Of a DNA stretch of 64,000 nucleotides, positions 24,601 to 37,700 are shown one piece after another (the stretch's first letter is position 1; each line of letters starts with the position of its first letter). The notes under the pieces are model-generated. The model did no database searches. It worked only from the letters and a program-made list of their open reading frames with translations, and was not told where the DNA came from. Source of the stretch: Linepithema humile. Lineage: Eukaryota; Arthropoda; Insecta; Hymenoptera; Formicidae. The DNA lies in assembly GCF_040581485.1 (NCBI RefSeq), contig NC_090132.1, positions 26,361,911-26,425,910 of the forward strand. The letters run 5' to 3'. Both the position numbers and the translations under genes were made by a program.

Positions 24601-25570
24601 CCAGATACTACAATGCTCCAATGGTCACCGGATGGTGAACATTTCGTAACAGCAACTACAGCGCCTAGGTTACGAATAGGCAATGGGTAAGTAATTATAC
24701 GCTAAAAGAGGGTTAATATTTGCGCTATACGTGCTGTAATATGTGTATTAAATTATCAGATTCAAAATTTGGCATTACACTGGTTCGCTGGTATATCAAC
24801 GACCATGGAATAATCAAGAAGAGCTTTGGGAAGTGCTCTGGCAAAATTTCCCTCCGAACACTTTTCCACAGAAACCTATCAGTTACAAAGCAGTTGAGGG
24901 TATTGCCAGTACTCCTAGTCAATCACAAGGTAACGGTTATTTTGATGAATGTTTTAAGAGTACATATTTCTAAATATAGAACAACTTCGGAATAAATACA
25001 GCGTTTGTGAATATTTTCGCAGCACCAAAAGAAGCATATAGACCACCTTGTGCCAGAGGACAAAATATCACATTTAAATTACATGACGACATGGAACCAC
25101 CTTCTAAGCCAGCTGTAGAATGTAAGTATATAAATGCACGTAAAAGAATATCTTATTGTTAATTACATGAAACTTATTTGTAGCAAATCCATCAAAAGCT
25201 GCTTTAAAAATGAAAAAAAATCGGGAAGCAAAGAAGGCTAAAAAGGAATTAGAATCTAACAATCCTAATGTCAATGGGCAAGTTTCAAGCACAACGACAA
25301 ATATAAAAATGGAATTAACCGATGACCCTGAAAAGAATAAAAAAATTAAAAAAGTAAAGAGTGTAAGTAAACTTAATAACTTTTTTTTTTATTACTGCCG
25401 CAATAAGGATTTATATACTAACAACTTCAACTTGTGTTTTGCAGAAGTTAGATCAAATTTCTAAACTGAAAGAACAGCTAAAATCAGGTAAACAATTAGA
25501 AATCAATCAACTAGATAAGATAAAAAAAGAAGCTGAATTGTTAAAAGAACTTGAAGAACTCACTTTATGA
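21661..25570 (+). CDS. EIF2A: Eukaryotic translation initiation factor 2A (eIF2A)
   Basis: About 12 exons from ATG at 21661 (MASPIPCVA, exon 1 to 21688) to TGA at 25568-25570. The N-terminal two-thirds are a WD-type beta-propeller, with blocks GTNALLMTSTEVDKSGASYY, EFCVVYGFMPAK, FNLKCEAVFEFGT, LLLAGFGNLRGGIELWD, WSPDGEHFVTATTAPRLR and FKIWHYTGS. The C-terminus holds PKEAYRPPCARGQ and a lysine-rich helical tail ending KEAELLKELEELTL, as in the family. eIF2A is a cytosolic protein that can deliver initiator tRNA in a GTP-independent way and acts in non-AUG and stress initiation (family knowledge). It is distinct from the alpha subunit of eIF2. One intron (24388-24511) is of the U12 AT-AC class. 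It is transcribed in the same direction as USP9X. Confidence 0.95.
24388..24511 (+). other. U12-type AT-AC intron in eIF2A
   Basis: The exon codes for NPHGN and stops after one base of the next codon; the intron then opens with ATATCCTTT, the minor-spliceosome AT-type donor. Near the end is TTTCCTTGAC (24492-24501), the U12 branch site, with its A at 24500, eleven bases before the terminal AC (24510-24511). Joining gives ILLLAGFGNLRGG, exactly in frame with the conserved eIF2A block. No GT-AG alternative keeps the frame. Confidence 0.93.
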
Positions 25571-27124
25571 TAAACCATGAGATGGTTTAAACAGAATTAA
25601 TTTGATGAACAGCAAAAACTGCGATATATTTTACTACTTTGAAAACCAAAACGGTTTCAGACAACACTTCTGAGTGCAAATCATTATTTCATATTGTCAA
25701 AGGATGAATAATTTGATTTACACTCAAAAGAGTTTTGTCTATAACCGTTTTAGTTTAATTAGTTTTTGCTAATTTTTAGTTTAATTAGAAAAAAAAATTG
25801 ACTAATGGTACTATGTATCTAGTACTGTTAGATAACTACATCTATTATGTGATTCTTGATTTTGCTAAAAATCGATAATAATAGAGATAGTTGCAGTGTC
25901 TACTACCCATCTTAATCAAAAATCTTAAACCATTGTGTGCAATTTAATAAGCATTATCAAGATAAAAGACAGTGAAAACTATGCTGACTAGCCGAAGACT
26001 TTATACTACAACTAAAAATTTATCAGATCTTTTTCAATAGAAATGTATTGTCACACAAGTATAACTTCCTTTCCACTTTATCGTTTTTCTGTGAAAATTA
26101 GTTCTCGAACTTAAGATCCTACAATTTATGCAGTAGTAGATTTTGCATTTAAATGGGAAAGCTTAACACTTTGCATAAGACTTTCATGTTGCTTTTTGCA
26201 ATAAATAATTATAAGATTTAAAGATATCAATCGCTGTAAGTTTTTGACAAAACAACAAGTAAATCTGAGATATTAATTTTGAATTATGTTTTATATTTAC
26301 AATTTGTTTTGAAATATCATTATTTTGATTATATTCATAAGTCATTCATTCTTTTTCATACATGATATCTTCAGATGACTCAAATGTATAATTTTTTTAT
26401 CATATCACGATACAAAGTTAGATATGAGTTTTTCTTGTAATTTTTAAAAGATCTGTAGACAACATAAGTATATATAATTAGAGTATAATTAATAAGTATA
26501 AATAATTTTATACTTATAGAACAGTTTTTTAAAATGACAAAGATTGTTTAATCAAACAAGACGAAGAAGAATTAAAATTATGTACTTGTAGCAAAAGAAC
26601 TGTATTAAATAATACATAAAAATTAAGTATCATCGATTTATCTATTAAGAAATTCATTTCCGTACAGTACAAAATTTTGCAGTTACATTGCATAAATGTT
26701 GCAACAATGTTATGTAGTTGCCAGCAATGTTCGTGCTGTATGGGATTACAACATGAGGGGACAGTAATTACACAGTAATTACGGATGTTATGTACAGTGA
26801 GATGAAATTTATCGAAATAAATTATTAAAGAAAGCATCAGTCAAATATCTCCTACTTGCTAACATAAATTTAACATAATACGATATAAAACACGAAACTA
26901 ATCTGAATATTCAATTTCGAAAGAAATTGAAAAAGTGGCAAGACTCCGTAAAATGCGATCGTAATCAATCATTTGATCATGCGATTAGAATTTCGCATAT
27001 CCATCTTTTTACTTTTACTTTTTACAACTCTCTTTCTCCACACATGCACAACACACATACGTAGCGGCGAAATATGATAGAAATGAGAATAAGAATGTTG
27101 ATTGTAATTTTCTTTTTAAACCAT
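25571..27124. other. eIF2A 3' UTR and intergenic AT-rich DNA
   Basis: Apart from the stem-loop listed separately, I see no coding sequence. The open frame on the minus strand at 26529-26837 has no conserved features. Confidence 0.6.
25648..25753 (+). repeat. Long stem-loop in the eIF2A 3' region
   Basis: AAACGGTTTCAGACAACAC and the following 25 bases pair with the reverse complement of the segment ending near 25753 (ACTCAAAAGAGTTTTGTCT then ATAACCGTTTT). The stem has about 45 pairs with mismatches and a loop of roughly 11-19 bases. It starts about 80 bases after the stop codon, so it is probably in the 3' UTR. It could be a small MITE remnant or a structured RNA element; the size would also fit a microRNA precursor. 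Confidence 0.65.
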
Positions 27125-28290
27125 TTACGTTCGCATCGCGTCCATTGAATATTCCCGCGCACGATAGCTCGACATTGTCGACGACGGCGCCGATAACGAG
27201 GAGGCCAATCGCGATTCGTCGTTCGCCACCCCGTCGTGCGCGCACGTCGTCTCGGGCACCACCGCAGCGCCGCCGACAGTCGTGTTTACAGATTTCCCAG
27301 TTAAGTTCCGTAACGTCACGTCAAAAAAGTGCAACACACGAATTTCTACAACGTTTACTATGTAAAGGTGCGTTCCCCGGTGACGGAGATGCGACGCAGT
27401 CGATCGTCCCCGGTGGGAAATCTCCGTCGGCGCGGCTTGCCGCGGCTCGCGTGACCGCGGCCAGTTATCGGGCCGAAATATCGGCGCTTTTGTTAAAACA
27501 CGGCAGTGCTAATCGTTAGGATAGTCGCCATTTTGTCCGGAGAGGTAGCCCGGTCTGAGCGAACGGGGGCGAAAATAGGCGCTGCCTGGACCGCGAGGAT
27601 TGTTGGAATCGCGTAGGTAGCGTGCCGCGTGATCGCCGTCGGCCGTCGTCGATCGCCAGACCCGCGGTACTCGGCGTGTCCCGACGACGACACGTCGCCA
27701 CGGTCTGGGGTTCGTAATCGAGTCGCCGTTGTGTGCCCAGCGCTCGCTCGGCGGTGCACCGACTTCTCGTTCTCGGCGGCGTGTCCGCTCGACGCGGGCA
27801 ACGCGATCGCGTCGTTTGCGACTTCCCGGTGGAGCCGCGCGTCCACGACGCACTTATCTCGGATAAGCGTCGACCGGCGCGCAACGACCGCTCCCTTCGT
27901 CGTCGATCCGCCGACGATTGACAGCTCGCTGCGTGCCAAGTACGGCACGTACGAGCGAGCAACGGTGATCCGCGACTCGAAATCGTATCGCTCACGCGGT
28001 CGCGCGATCCTGAGAATAGCCACTCGTCCTGCGACACCGCCGCCCTTGTTCGTGTCTCTTTCAATCGTGGCCCGTCCGCGTGCCACCGCGCCCGACGCCG
28101 CACCGTTAAAACGCCTCGACGTTCCTAATACGCGATCGCTTCAAGCCTATGCACCAAGTCTGCGCTCTGGCATGATCGCGCTGTCATGCGATTTCTCGTA
28201 CGTATCGTGGGTGCATCTGCTCGACCACATCGGGCGAGAAATTTCGTCGGCTAAAGCGTGTCGTTGAATACGTTAATCTCTGTCGTCCGA
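27125..28290 (+). promoter_or_regulatory. CpG-rich promoter and 5' leader region of USP9X
   Basis: Sharp shift from AT-rich DNA to GC-rich sequence dense in CpG (many CGTCG and CGCG runs) over about 1.1 kb, ending about 460 bp before the USP9X start codon. Long open frames exist on both strands here, but they result from low stop-codon density in GC-rich DNA; none matches a protein family and they overlap each other. I read this as the USP9X promoter and first non-coding exon. Confidence 0.65.
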
Positions 28291-28750
28291 TTGTATCTGG
28301 GATTTTCCCGAAAACGATTATTATATTAGTCCTCAAATACATTGTGGAGATATATCATTTCTCAAGCTGTCACTTGTCATAACTTCTTTAGAAAATAAAT
28401 GCTTATGTAACTGTGCCATCATGCAGTGGTGGCAAATTTAAATTCTTATGTGCTCGGATTGTAAATTGAATTTGATGACTGTTATCGCCACAATACAATT
28501 TAGTTGTACTACAAAGAATGTTGATGGTGCATTTGTGTAGCTTGTTGTGTTCTTTGTTACCGGTGAACCCCGCTATTGCTAAAATGCCCTTTCTTTGTTC
28601 CAGATAATGTAGGTATAGTTTATTAAAACAAGGCCTTTAGGATATAATTATATTTAATGTCAGTATATAAGCCGGATGCTTGTTATTGGTGGTGTAATCA
28701 TTGGACCAAGAGACATTGAGACAATTACGACATAGCAAAGAACGTGTAAA

Positions 28751-31700
28751 ATGACGATTGCCACTAGGGGCCAGGGAGTTGGCATAGACCCTCCCGACAG
28801 CCAGCAAAGTACACAGGTACGCAGACTTGAAATCTATTTAGCATATATTTGAAACGTGCTTTGATCGCATCGACTGAAGTGGATGAAAAATCTGTCTCGC
28901 ACCACAGATGCACAGTCCACCAGGTCCGCAACAACTGGCTGACACAATGTCGGGACTTCAACTCACTGAGAATGTGGTACAAACTGAATGCAACAGTGAT
29001 GCTATCACTACGGTAGAAGATAGCAATCAGCTTCATGGAGAACCTGATTTTCCTATTTCCAAACTTAATATGCTTCATGAAAAGATATCTAGTCCACGAT
29101 GGGTTGTACCAGTTCTACCCGAACAAGAATTAGAGTGCCTGTTACAAGCCAGTATCGAGCTTTGTAAAAAAGGTAATATATTGTTTATAAATTTTTTATC
29201 TATTTGCATTATAAATGTTTTTTCGTGACTGATTCAATATGTACTTTTTTGTGTATGAAACTATATAAAAGCATTGATATTTATTATTTATAAGATGTGT
29301 CAATTCGTGTTCACTTCATTGCAGGAATTGATGTACAAAGCGAAGCGTGTCAACGCTTTTTTCGAGAAGGTCTCACAATCTCATTTACCAAGATATTAAC
29401 AGACGATGCAGTAAACAGTTGGAAATTAAATATTCACAATTGTATTAATGCTAACTGTGCACGTTTGGTGGAATTATGTGTCCTGAAATTAGACGAGGAT
29501 TGGTTTCCTCTTCTTGATTTGCTGGCCATGGTTTTTAATCCTAGTAATAAGTGAGTAGATATTTCAGTTGTCATTGATTGTAATTTAACTGTCGTTAACT
29601 GTATCACACAAGCGTTTGACTTTTAAGAAGTACTTACTACTTTGTGACACAGAAATCAATATTAAAATTATCGTACAATATTAAAATTAACTTTGCTTTC
29701 AGATTTCACACATTTAACGCAGTAAGAGTCTCGGAAACTGTTCCTCTTGGTAGTGATATTCCTGATGAGGAACTTTACGCTCGCCCACCGCCTGATTCAC
29801 GAAGTCCTCGTGGTTGGCTAGTAGATCTTATAAACAGGTATTATTTTTTTTTTTATCACTTTTATACATATGCAAGTATGTTTTATTTTAATACAAGTTA
29901 ACATAAACTTTTATTGCAGATTTGGGAGTCTTAATGGATTCGAGATTTTGCTCTCTAGATTTCAGAGTGGACGTAATTTAACAGTGCCAGTTATTTATGC
30001 TTTAATCAGACCTTTCGGCTTGTGCTATGAATTATTAACTGTTCACACAATAGTTAAATATCTGATGCCTATTGTTGTAAGTATCTTGGCAATTTATTAA
30101 TTTTTTCATTTATCAGATTAATGCAGAAAACATTGCTGCGTGCAGGAAATGGTACCTCTTATTTTGAATAACTTAACGGACGATGAGTTGAAGAAAGAGG
30201 CAAAAAACGAATCAAAAAACGATGCAATATCAGCCATAATCAAAGCTGCTAAATGCTTGGTGTCGCGCGTACCTCATCAGGAAGAGATGATAAAGAACTT
30301 GGAAATACTGAGACTGAAAATGATATTGAGACTCTTACAAATTTCTTCGTTCAATGGGAAGATGAATGCTTTAAATGAAGTTAATAAAGTAATATCTAGT
30401 GTTAGTTATCACCAACACCGTAATACAATAGTAGAGGAAGAGGAGTGGCTTACAGCGGAGCGTATGGCGGTAAGTCTCGCCCACAAATCGATAATACAAT
30501 TTAATTTTATTTAGTATAATAATTCTTAAAGTGATTATACATGATACAAAAGTCTATCGTATATAAATATTGGACGATGGACTCGGTATCGACACACGTT
30601 TGACAATTATAAATATTATGAAGACTTTTAAGAAGCGCTTAATACTTTGTTGACACAGAAATGGATTAAGGACAATGGGGTGCTGGAAATTGTACTGAGA
30701 GATTCCTTGCATCAACCGCAATATGTAGAGAAGCTGGAGAAGATTTTACGCTTTATTATAAAAGAACGTGCACTTACATTAGAGGACTTAGATGCTGTCT
30801 GGGCGGCGCAGGCTGGTAAACACGAAGCAATTGTGAAGAACGTTCACGACCTGTTAGCCAAATTAGCTTGGGATTTTAGTCCGGAACAACTTGATCATCT
30901 ATTCGAATGTTTTCAGGTATGTATCCCGATATTGTATAATGACGTCATTAAACTTATATTGAATAAAGCGTTTATATATATATCGATCGTATGCAATTAT
31001 TCCAGACAAGTTGGAGGACTGCCAATAAGAAACAACGGGAGAAGTTATTAGAATTGATTAGGAGACTCGCAGAAGATGATAAAGACGGCGTTATGGCACA
31101 TAAGGTGAGATATTAAACGTTTACATAACCCGCGTCTCATATTTCGAAAAATGTAAATTAATAAATTAATTCTTCTATTTCTGCAGGTATTGACACTTTT
31201 CTGGACTTTGGCTCATTCGGATGAAGTCCCTACGGAAATTATGGATCAGGCGTTAAATGCTCATGTGAAAATTCTTGATTACTCGTGCTCACAAGAAAGA
31301 GATGCGCAAAAGACAATCTGGCTGGATAAGTGCGTTGAAGAGTTGAAGAATGGTGATAAGTGGGCTCTTCCTGCGTTGAAGCAAATTCGTGAAATATGTT
31401 GCCTTTATGAACCAAATCCCAACTTAAGTCATAGTCAGCGTAGCCATCATTTGCATTACAGGTATGATACTGCTGTATTGTGCAAAAGTGGACACACACA
31501 TAAAATTGTATCGCTACAATCGATTCACTTTTTATTGTTATGCAGGCAAGAAGTAATAGAACGTCTACAAAGCGAACACTCAGTAGTAATACTTGTAACA
31601 AATAGTTTAACAAATTATATGGATAAAGTGCGGCAATTGGTGAAAGAAAACCCTGAAATTGATGCAAATACTTTTATGCCTGACGGTCGATACAATCATA

Positions 31701-34700
31701 TTATACAGGTTCAAGAAAGATTGAACTTCCTGCGTTTCTTACTGAAGGTACGTGCGAAATCTTTTACAGAATACGCATGAATTTCTACCAAGAATGCGCA
31801 TATAATATGACAGTATATAATTTTTTTTTTTTATTTTTATTAGGATGGACAATTATGGTTGTGCGCCGAACAAGCACAGCAAATTTGGCAATGTTTAGCT
31901 GAGCAAGGTGTGTTTGTTTCGGATCGCGAGGCGTGCTTCAAGTGGTTCTCCAAACTCATGGGAGACGAACCAGATCTGGATCCAGCAATAAACAAAGATT
32001 TCTTTCAAAACAATATATTACAACTAGATCCGACATTGCTTACGGAAAGCGGTATTAAGTGTTACGAAAGATTTTTTAAAGCTGTTAATTCTAAGGAAGG
32101 AAAATTGAAGCTGAAACGCAGAACCTTTCTCATGGATGACGTGGATTTAATTGGCACTGATTATTTGTGGAGAGTACGTGGATTACATAATTTTGCATAT
32201 TTTTTTTCTATATTTTCTATCACCTTACACGTGTATATTTGATAATCTTATCGCGATCTGCAGGTGGTGACAAACAGCCCGGAGGAAATTGCAAACAGAG
32301 GCATAGAGCTCTTGAAGGAGGTGAACACCAATTTAGGACCGCGACTGCAATCATCCGTTTTGGCATTTCACGAAACGTATATAGCGGAATGTATGGACAG
32401 ACTGAAAGCTCATTATGACACCGTGACCGTCTTGAGCAGAGTGTACTTGGACGGGAAGGAGGAGCGCGAAGAACAAATGACAAATAAGATTAAAATGGAA
32501 GCTATAAAAATGTGCCGCGTTATGAAAGTTTTACAGGAATATATAAACGAGTGCGATACAGCTTTTCCAGGAGAACGGAAAATATTACCGCTACATAGGT
32601 AAGATTGCAGTCATATTAACGATGAGAATGTCTTTTTTTTTTTTTTTTTTTTTGTATAATGAAACTGCAATGTTGATTCTGATTACAGAGCGGCTCGTGG
32701 CAAACACCTATCACTCGTCATTCGTTTCGCGAGTCCTGGTCGAAATGTTGACGACATAGATATCTTCACTCATAGCAACGACACATTAGCTTCACTGAGA
32801 CGTCAAATATTACGCAGGATTAAAGCGAGCGGGACAAATGTAAAACTGGATTTATTTATTAATGGAGAATCGTTAGAACAGGCTGACGATAGAAAGCTTC
32901 TTTCTCAGATTCCACTGAGAGACAAAATGGTGAGAATGTTGATAGAGAAAAAGTTTGTAAATAAAAAATACTTAATGTAAAGAAATAGGCGTAATCTCTA
33001 TAAGTGTATTCTGTTTTGTTATCTGCAGTTGTTATCTGCAAAGCTCAGTCAAGTAAATAGCAATATGCCAAGCTCACCGGACAGCAGTTCTGATAGCTCT
33101 ACTAGTTCTCCACATCATCCGTATGATGGGCCGAATGTAGAAGCAGAAAACAGTTTGCCCGGCGTGGTAAGTGCTAACGTGTAAATTTGAATAATATAAA
33201 TTTGAAGTTTGGTTATTATTTTAACCGCACGGCTTTATTCTAGGTGATGTCGCAGAGATCGCAGTATGCGACATTTTTCTTTCAATTGGCAGATCTCGGC
33301 TGCACCCTTCAACACTCACAATTGCGTGACGGTGCACGAAATCTTCTGCAATTGGTGCCGCCAGATATTCTCACTGTAACAAGACTACAGTGGTTATTTG
33401 GCCACTACAAAGACGATGAAACTTTACAGAACCCCTCTCAATATCACTGTAACGAGCAAAATACGACAGTAGATTCTCTATTTTTTACTGCAAGTCCTAG
33501 CCAAGTTTTATACAATTTAGAGGTGAATATACATTACATAGCGCTCGACAAGTTTTATCCCAGTGCACTATTGATAATCGTTCTCTTTTTTTTTTTTTTT
33601 TCTTTCAGGTGTTATACACTTTGTTAATGCCTGCTCTCGATCCTATGTCCGAGAGAGCATTTGAATTTCAATATAATTTCATAAAAAGTGGCGAAGCGGG
33701 CGTTATTCTCGACATGTTAACCAAAAACAAGTTTCTACCAAATGCGGACGAAACTACGAAGCGGTCTGCGTATCTCACAGTGCTGAGACTGTGCAAGTTA
33801 CTGCTGACAGTGATGGGTAACGTGATGGCATGCGTGCTGGACGAGGTACAGCAGACTGGCACTCCGGAGAATCACGACAACCACGTCAACAACCGTGGTC
33901 GTATCGCGGTGCTGAAGCAAGCTCTCCAAAGTGTGCCGAATCAGAGCACCGAGTACATGCTGAGAAACGTGGCGGCTAAACTGGCGCAGCATCTCGCGCA
34001 CCGAATGATCTCCGGCGGGCCAGAGGCCGACCGATGTCGGCAGCTTTTCGTCCAGGCCCTATCGTGGGAATTACCGGATGTGGCTACTATACGTGCCATA
34101 ATTAGACTAGCATGGGCCGCATCCACCGGTAACTTGAGCAACATTAACGCGTCGAACGAGGCCCTTCACTCGATACACGAGGCGAACCAGAAGGAGCAGA
34201 GAAACCCCGATAATAACGACGTTCTCGTGTGCAAAGAGGCACTCGAAGTGCTAACGATCGCCCTCGTGCTGAACCCGTCAGCGTTGGAAACATTGTCGAG
34301 GGACAAGATATGGCACACTTTCTTGATAGACCTCGTCCTACTCAGCACATCGAGGGCCATCAGAATCGCCGCTGGCGAGCAATTTTTTCTCATGTCAACA
34401 TGGTGCAGTGGCGGACACCAAACGCTGTCGGTCACCATCACCCTCCTCTTCACCGTGCTGAACACCACCGTGATGGAAAACGCGAAGCAGAGCCACGAAT
34501 ACTTTCAGCTTCTGTGCCGGCTGCTGAACTTTGCCCATATATCGAATTGCCCCCTGACGACCGCGGAGACGCTGTTAAACGTGGAAATTGCCTGGCTGAA
34601 GAAGGTCCGGGACAACGTGAAGGAGACCGGGGAGAGTCAGGTGGACGAAGCCTTGCTCGAGGGCCACCTCGGTCTGACGAAGGAGCTGCTCGCCTTCCTG

Positions 34701-37700
34701 CCGCCGAATCAGAAGTACGAAATCGGCTCCGACGAGAAGCACGGTGTCAACTTGATCAAGGAGCTTGTCGAGGACTTCGTGTTCCCCGCGTCCCGCCTCA
34801 TGCTGCAGCTTCGCAGCACCGGCGAACTGAGCGCCTCGCAAGCGTGTCCAGTCTGCACCACTCCTCAATCAACTAGCGCCGCCTTCGATTTACTCGTAGG
34901 TCTCTGCGTAGGCTGTGTACCCAACATGAAACTTCTAGTCACAATGCTCACCGATATGTTCTACTCCGAGAAAGACGAGCCATTAGTAGAGTGGGACTAC
35001 CTACCGCCTGTGGGGCTCAGACCGCTTAAAGGCTTCGTAGGCTTGAAGAATGCAGGCGCGACCTGCTACATGAATTCAGTATTACAGCAGTTGTACATGG
35101 TGGAGAGCATTAGAGTCGGTCTTCTGGCGGCGGAAGGCGCGGCGACTGACTTGAACGAGGATTTCTCGGGTGAGGAGAGGATCGAGGGGGAGCAGACGAT
35201 CGAAACCAACGATAACGACACGAACGAGGAAAAGTGCGGCGCCGATGAGTCCAGGAAGGAGTACAATATCGGTATTCTAAAGCAAGTGCAAGCAATATTC
35301 GGTCATCTCGCCTACAGCAAGTTACAATATTACATACCCAGAGGATTGTGGAAGCATTTCAAGTAAGAATAAATATTTATTCGAGAGTAAGTTCTATATC
35401 TGCGTAAAATTTTATTTTATACTTGAATGTGCGAAACAAAATTAAGATAATTAAGATTTCTTCGAGGAATGCAGTTTTATTGATATAAATTCTGGTGCAT
35501 TCTACATTTTTAGACGGTTAACGAGAAAATCTTATTTTTACAGGCTTCAAGGAGAACCTGTAAATCTTAGGGAACAACAAGACGCGGTGGAATTCTTCAT
35601 GAGCTTGGTTGAGAGCCTGGACGAGGCGTTGAAAGCCTTGGGCCACGAGCAGATAATGGGCAAGATTCTTGGTGGCTCGTATAGCGACCAAAAAATCTGC
35701 AAAGGTTGCCCTCATAGGTACCTTTTTAGTTCTTACATTCTGCTTTCTTCGGTAGACTGTAATACCGCATTACATTGTCTTCAGATATTCCAAAGAGGAG
35801 CCGTTCAGCGTGATAAGCGTGGACATACGAAATCACAGTAATTTGTTGGACTCACTTGAGCAATATGTAAAGGGTGAATTGCTGGAAGGCGCAGACGCCT
35901 ACCATTGTGACAAGTGCAACAAAAAAGTATGATTACAATAATACACTTTCTCTCGCAAATGTATAAAAGATTCTTTGAGATTGCATAAAAATAATTCTCT
36001 AATGAGACGTGATGAAAATATTAAGCGTGGAAATGAATTCCTTCGACGATTGTATTGCCTTAAAATTACCAAGTTTCTATAATAATTTGATCAAAAAATA
36101 GCCATCAATAATAATGGAGAATATTTCAAGAATTGATCTTAATTATTTTTTAATGAAGTTTTAGAATCCCAAAAATCGGAAAGAATTTATTTTCATACTC
36201 AATAATTTGTCTTTCACGCGCACAAATCTTTTATACATTTTCTACACAAATTAGGCAATGTTTGGCTTTATCAAATTCTACATGTTATGCATTTTACATT
36301 TAGGTCGTAACAGTAAAGAGGTTGTGCGTAAAAAAGCTGCCACCCATTTTAGCGATTCAGTTGAAAAGGTTTGAGTACGATTTTGAACGTGTGTGTGCTA
36401 TAAAATTCAATGATTATTTCGAGTTCCCACGAGATTTGGACATGGAACCTTACACCGTTTCCGGCTTGGCCAAACTAGAGGGAGAAGTCATAGATTGCGA
36501 TTATGAAGAAGCTGTGAAAGGAACGTGCACCAAATATCAATTAACTGGTATAGTGGTTCACAGCGGCCAGGCTAGCGGCGGACATTACTACTCCTACATC
36601 CTGCACAGGTATTTTAAACACGCGAAATACACGCGATGAACAAATTACAAGCTCCTTTTTAATCAATCATCAGGTTAAACGATGGTACTGCTAAGTGGTA
36701 CAAATTTGACGACGGCGACGTAACAGAATGTAAAATGGAAGAAGAAGAGGAAATGAAATCTCAGTGCTTCGGCGGTGATTATTTAGGCGAGGTATTCGAT
36801 CATATGCTCAAGCGGATGAGTTACCGCAAACAGAAGCGGTGGTGGAATGCGTACATGTTATTTTATACGAGATTAGATGTAGAAGAAAATTCCCTAATGA
36901 AAAGTGTAAATGAATTGTCATTGTGTAAGTATCGGTAAAATTTCATCTCCAATTGATATCTCGATGTTTGCGTCCTCTCATCATCGATCATATGTTACAG
37001 ATACGAAATTAGGAGTTATGAAAATGCCACCAGCGATAGAATACAGCGTGCGAAAGCAAAACATAAAATTTATGCACAACCGAAATCAATTTAGCGCTGA
37101 ATACTTCCAGTTCATCAAGAAATTGGTGTCCTGCAATCCGCATAACATCAACAGACAAAATCTGAATGAGAAACTTGTAAGGCCATTGTGCATTTGCATG
37201 TAAAATGCACATCTTCAACGAATTCGCGCTTAATAATCGTGATATTTGTTGTATTTCAGAGTCCCGAAGCGGAAGAACTTGCGATGCTGTCGCTTCAGTT
37301 AGTGTCGAGATTTCTCTTCTACACAGGTTTCCATACCAAGAAAACATTACGTGGCACTGCGACGGACTGGTACGACATAGTGTGCCATCACTTGCGTAGC
37401 AGCAAAGTAGTGCGTTCTTGGTTCGCAAATGAAGTGTTGTTCAATCATCCACACAGGTATCAGATTTCCCTAAATACACGAGACGTATCTGAAAACGTGG
37501 AAAACTAAAAATAACGTTCAATTTTAATTATCCAAAATTAAATTCGATAAAAGCCGAATAATTAAATAAAATGAAAACGGAAGATTAAGTGGACTCGGTA
37601 GCCTATTTGATCTTTTGTGTTAGATTTAATTATTAATTTTTTCCTAACGTTTTGTAAATTAATTAATAATAGTTGATGTCTCTTGCGCTCTGACAACCGC

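Noticed and set aside
27493..28267. Long overlapping open frames of 114-212 codons on both strands
   Set aside because: They lie in CpG-rich promoter DNA with few stop codons, are Arg/Ser/Ala-rich without domains and overlap on opposite strands.
34229..34876. 215-codon frame inside the large USP9X exon
   Set aside because: Alternative frame of conserved USP9X sequence; the main frame matches the family throughout.
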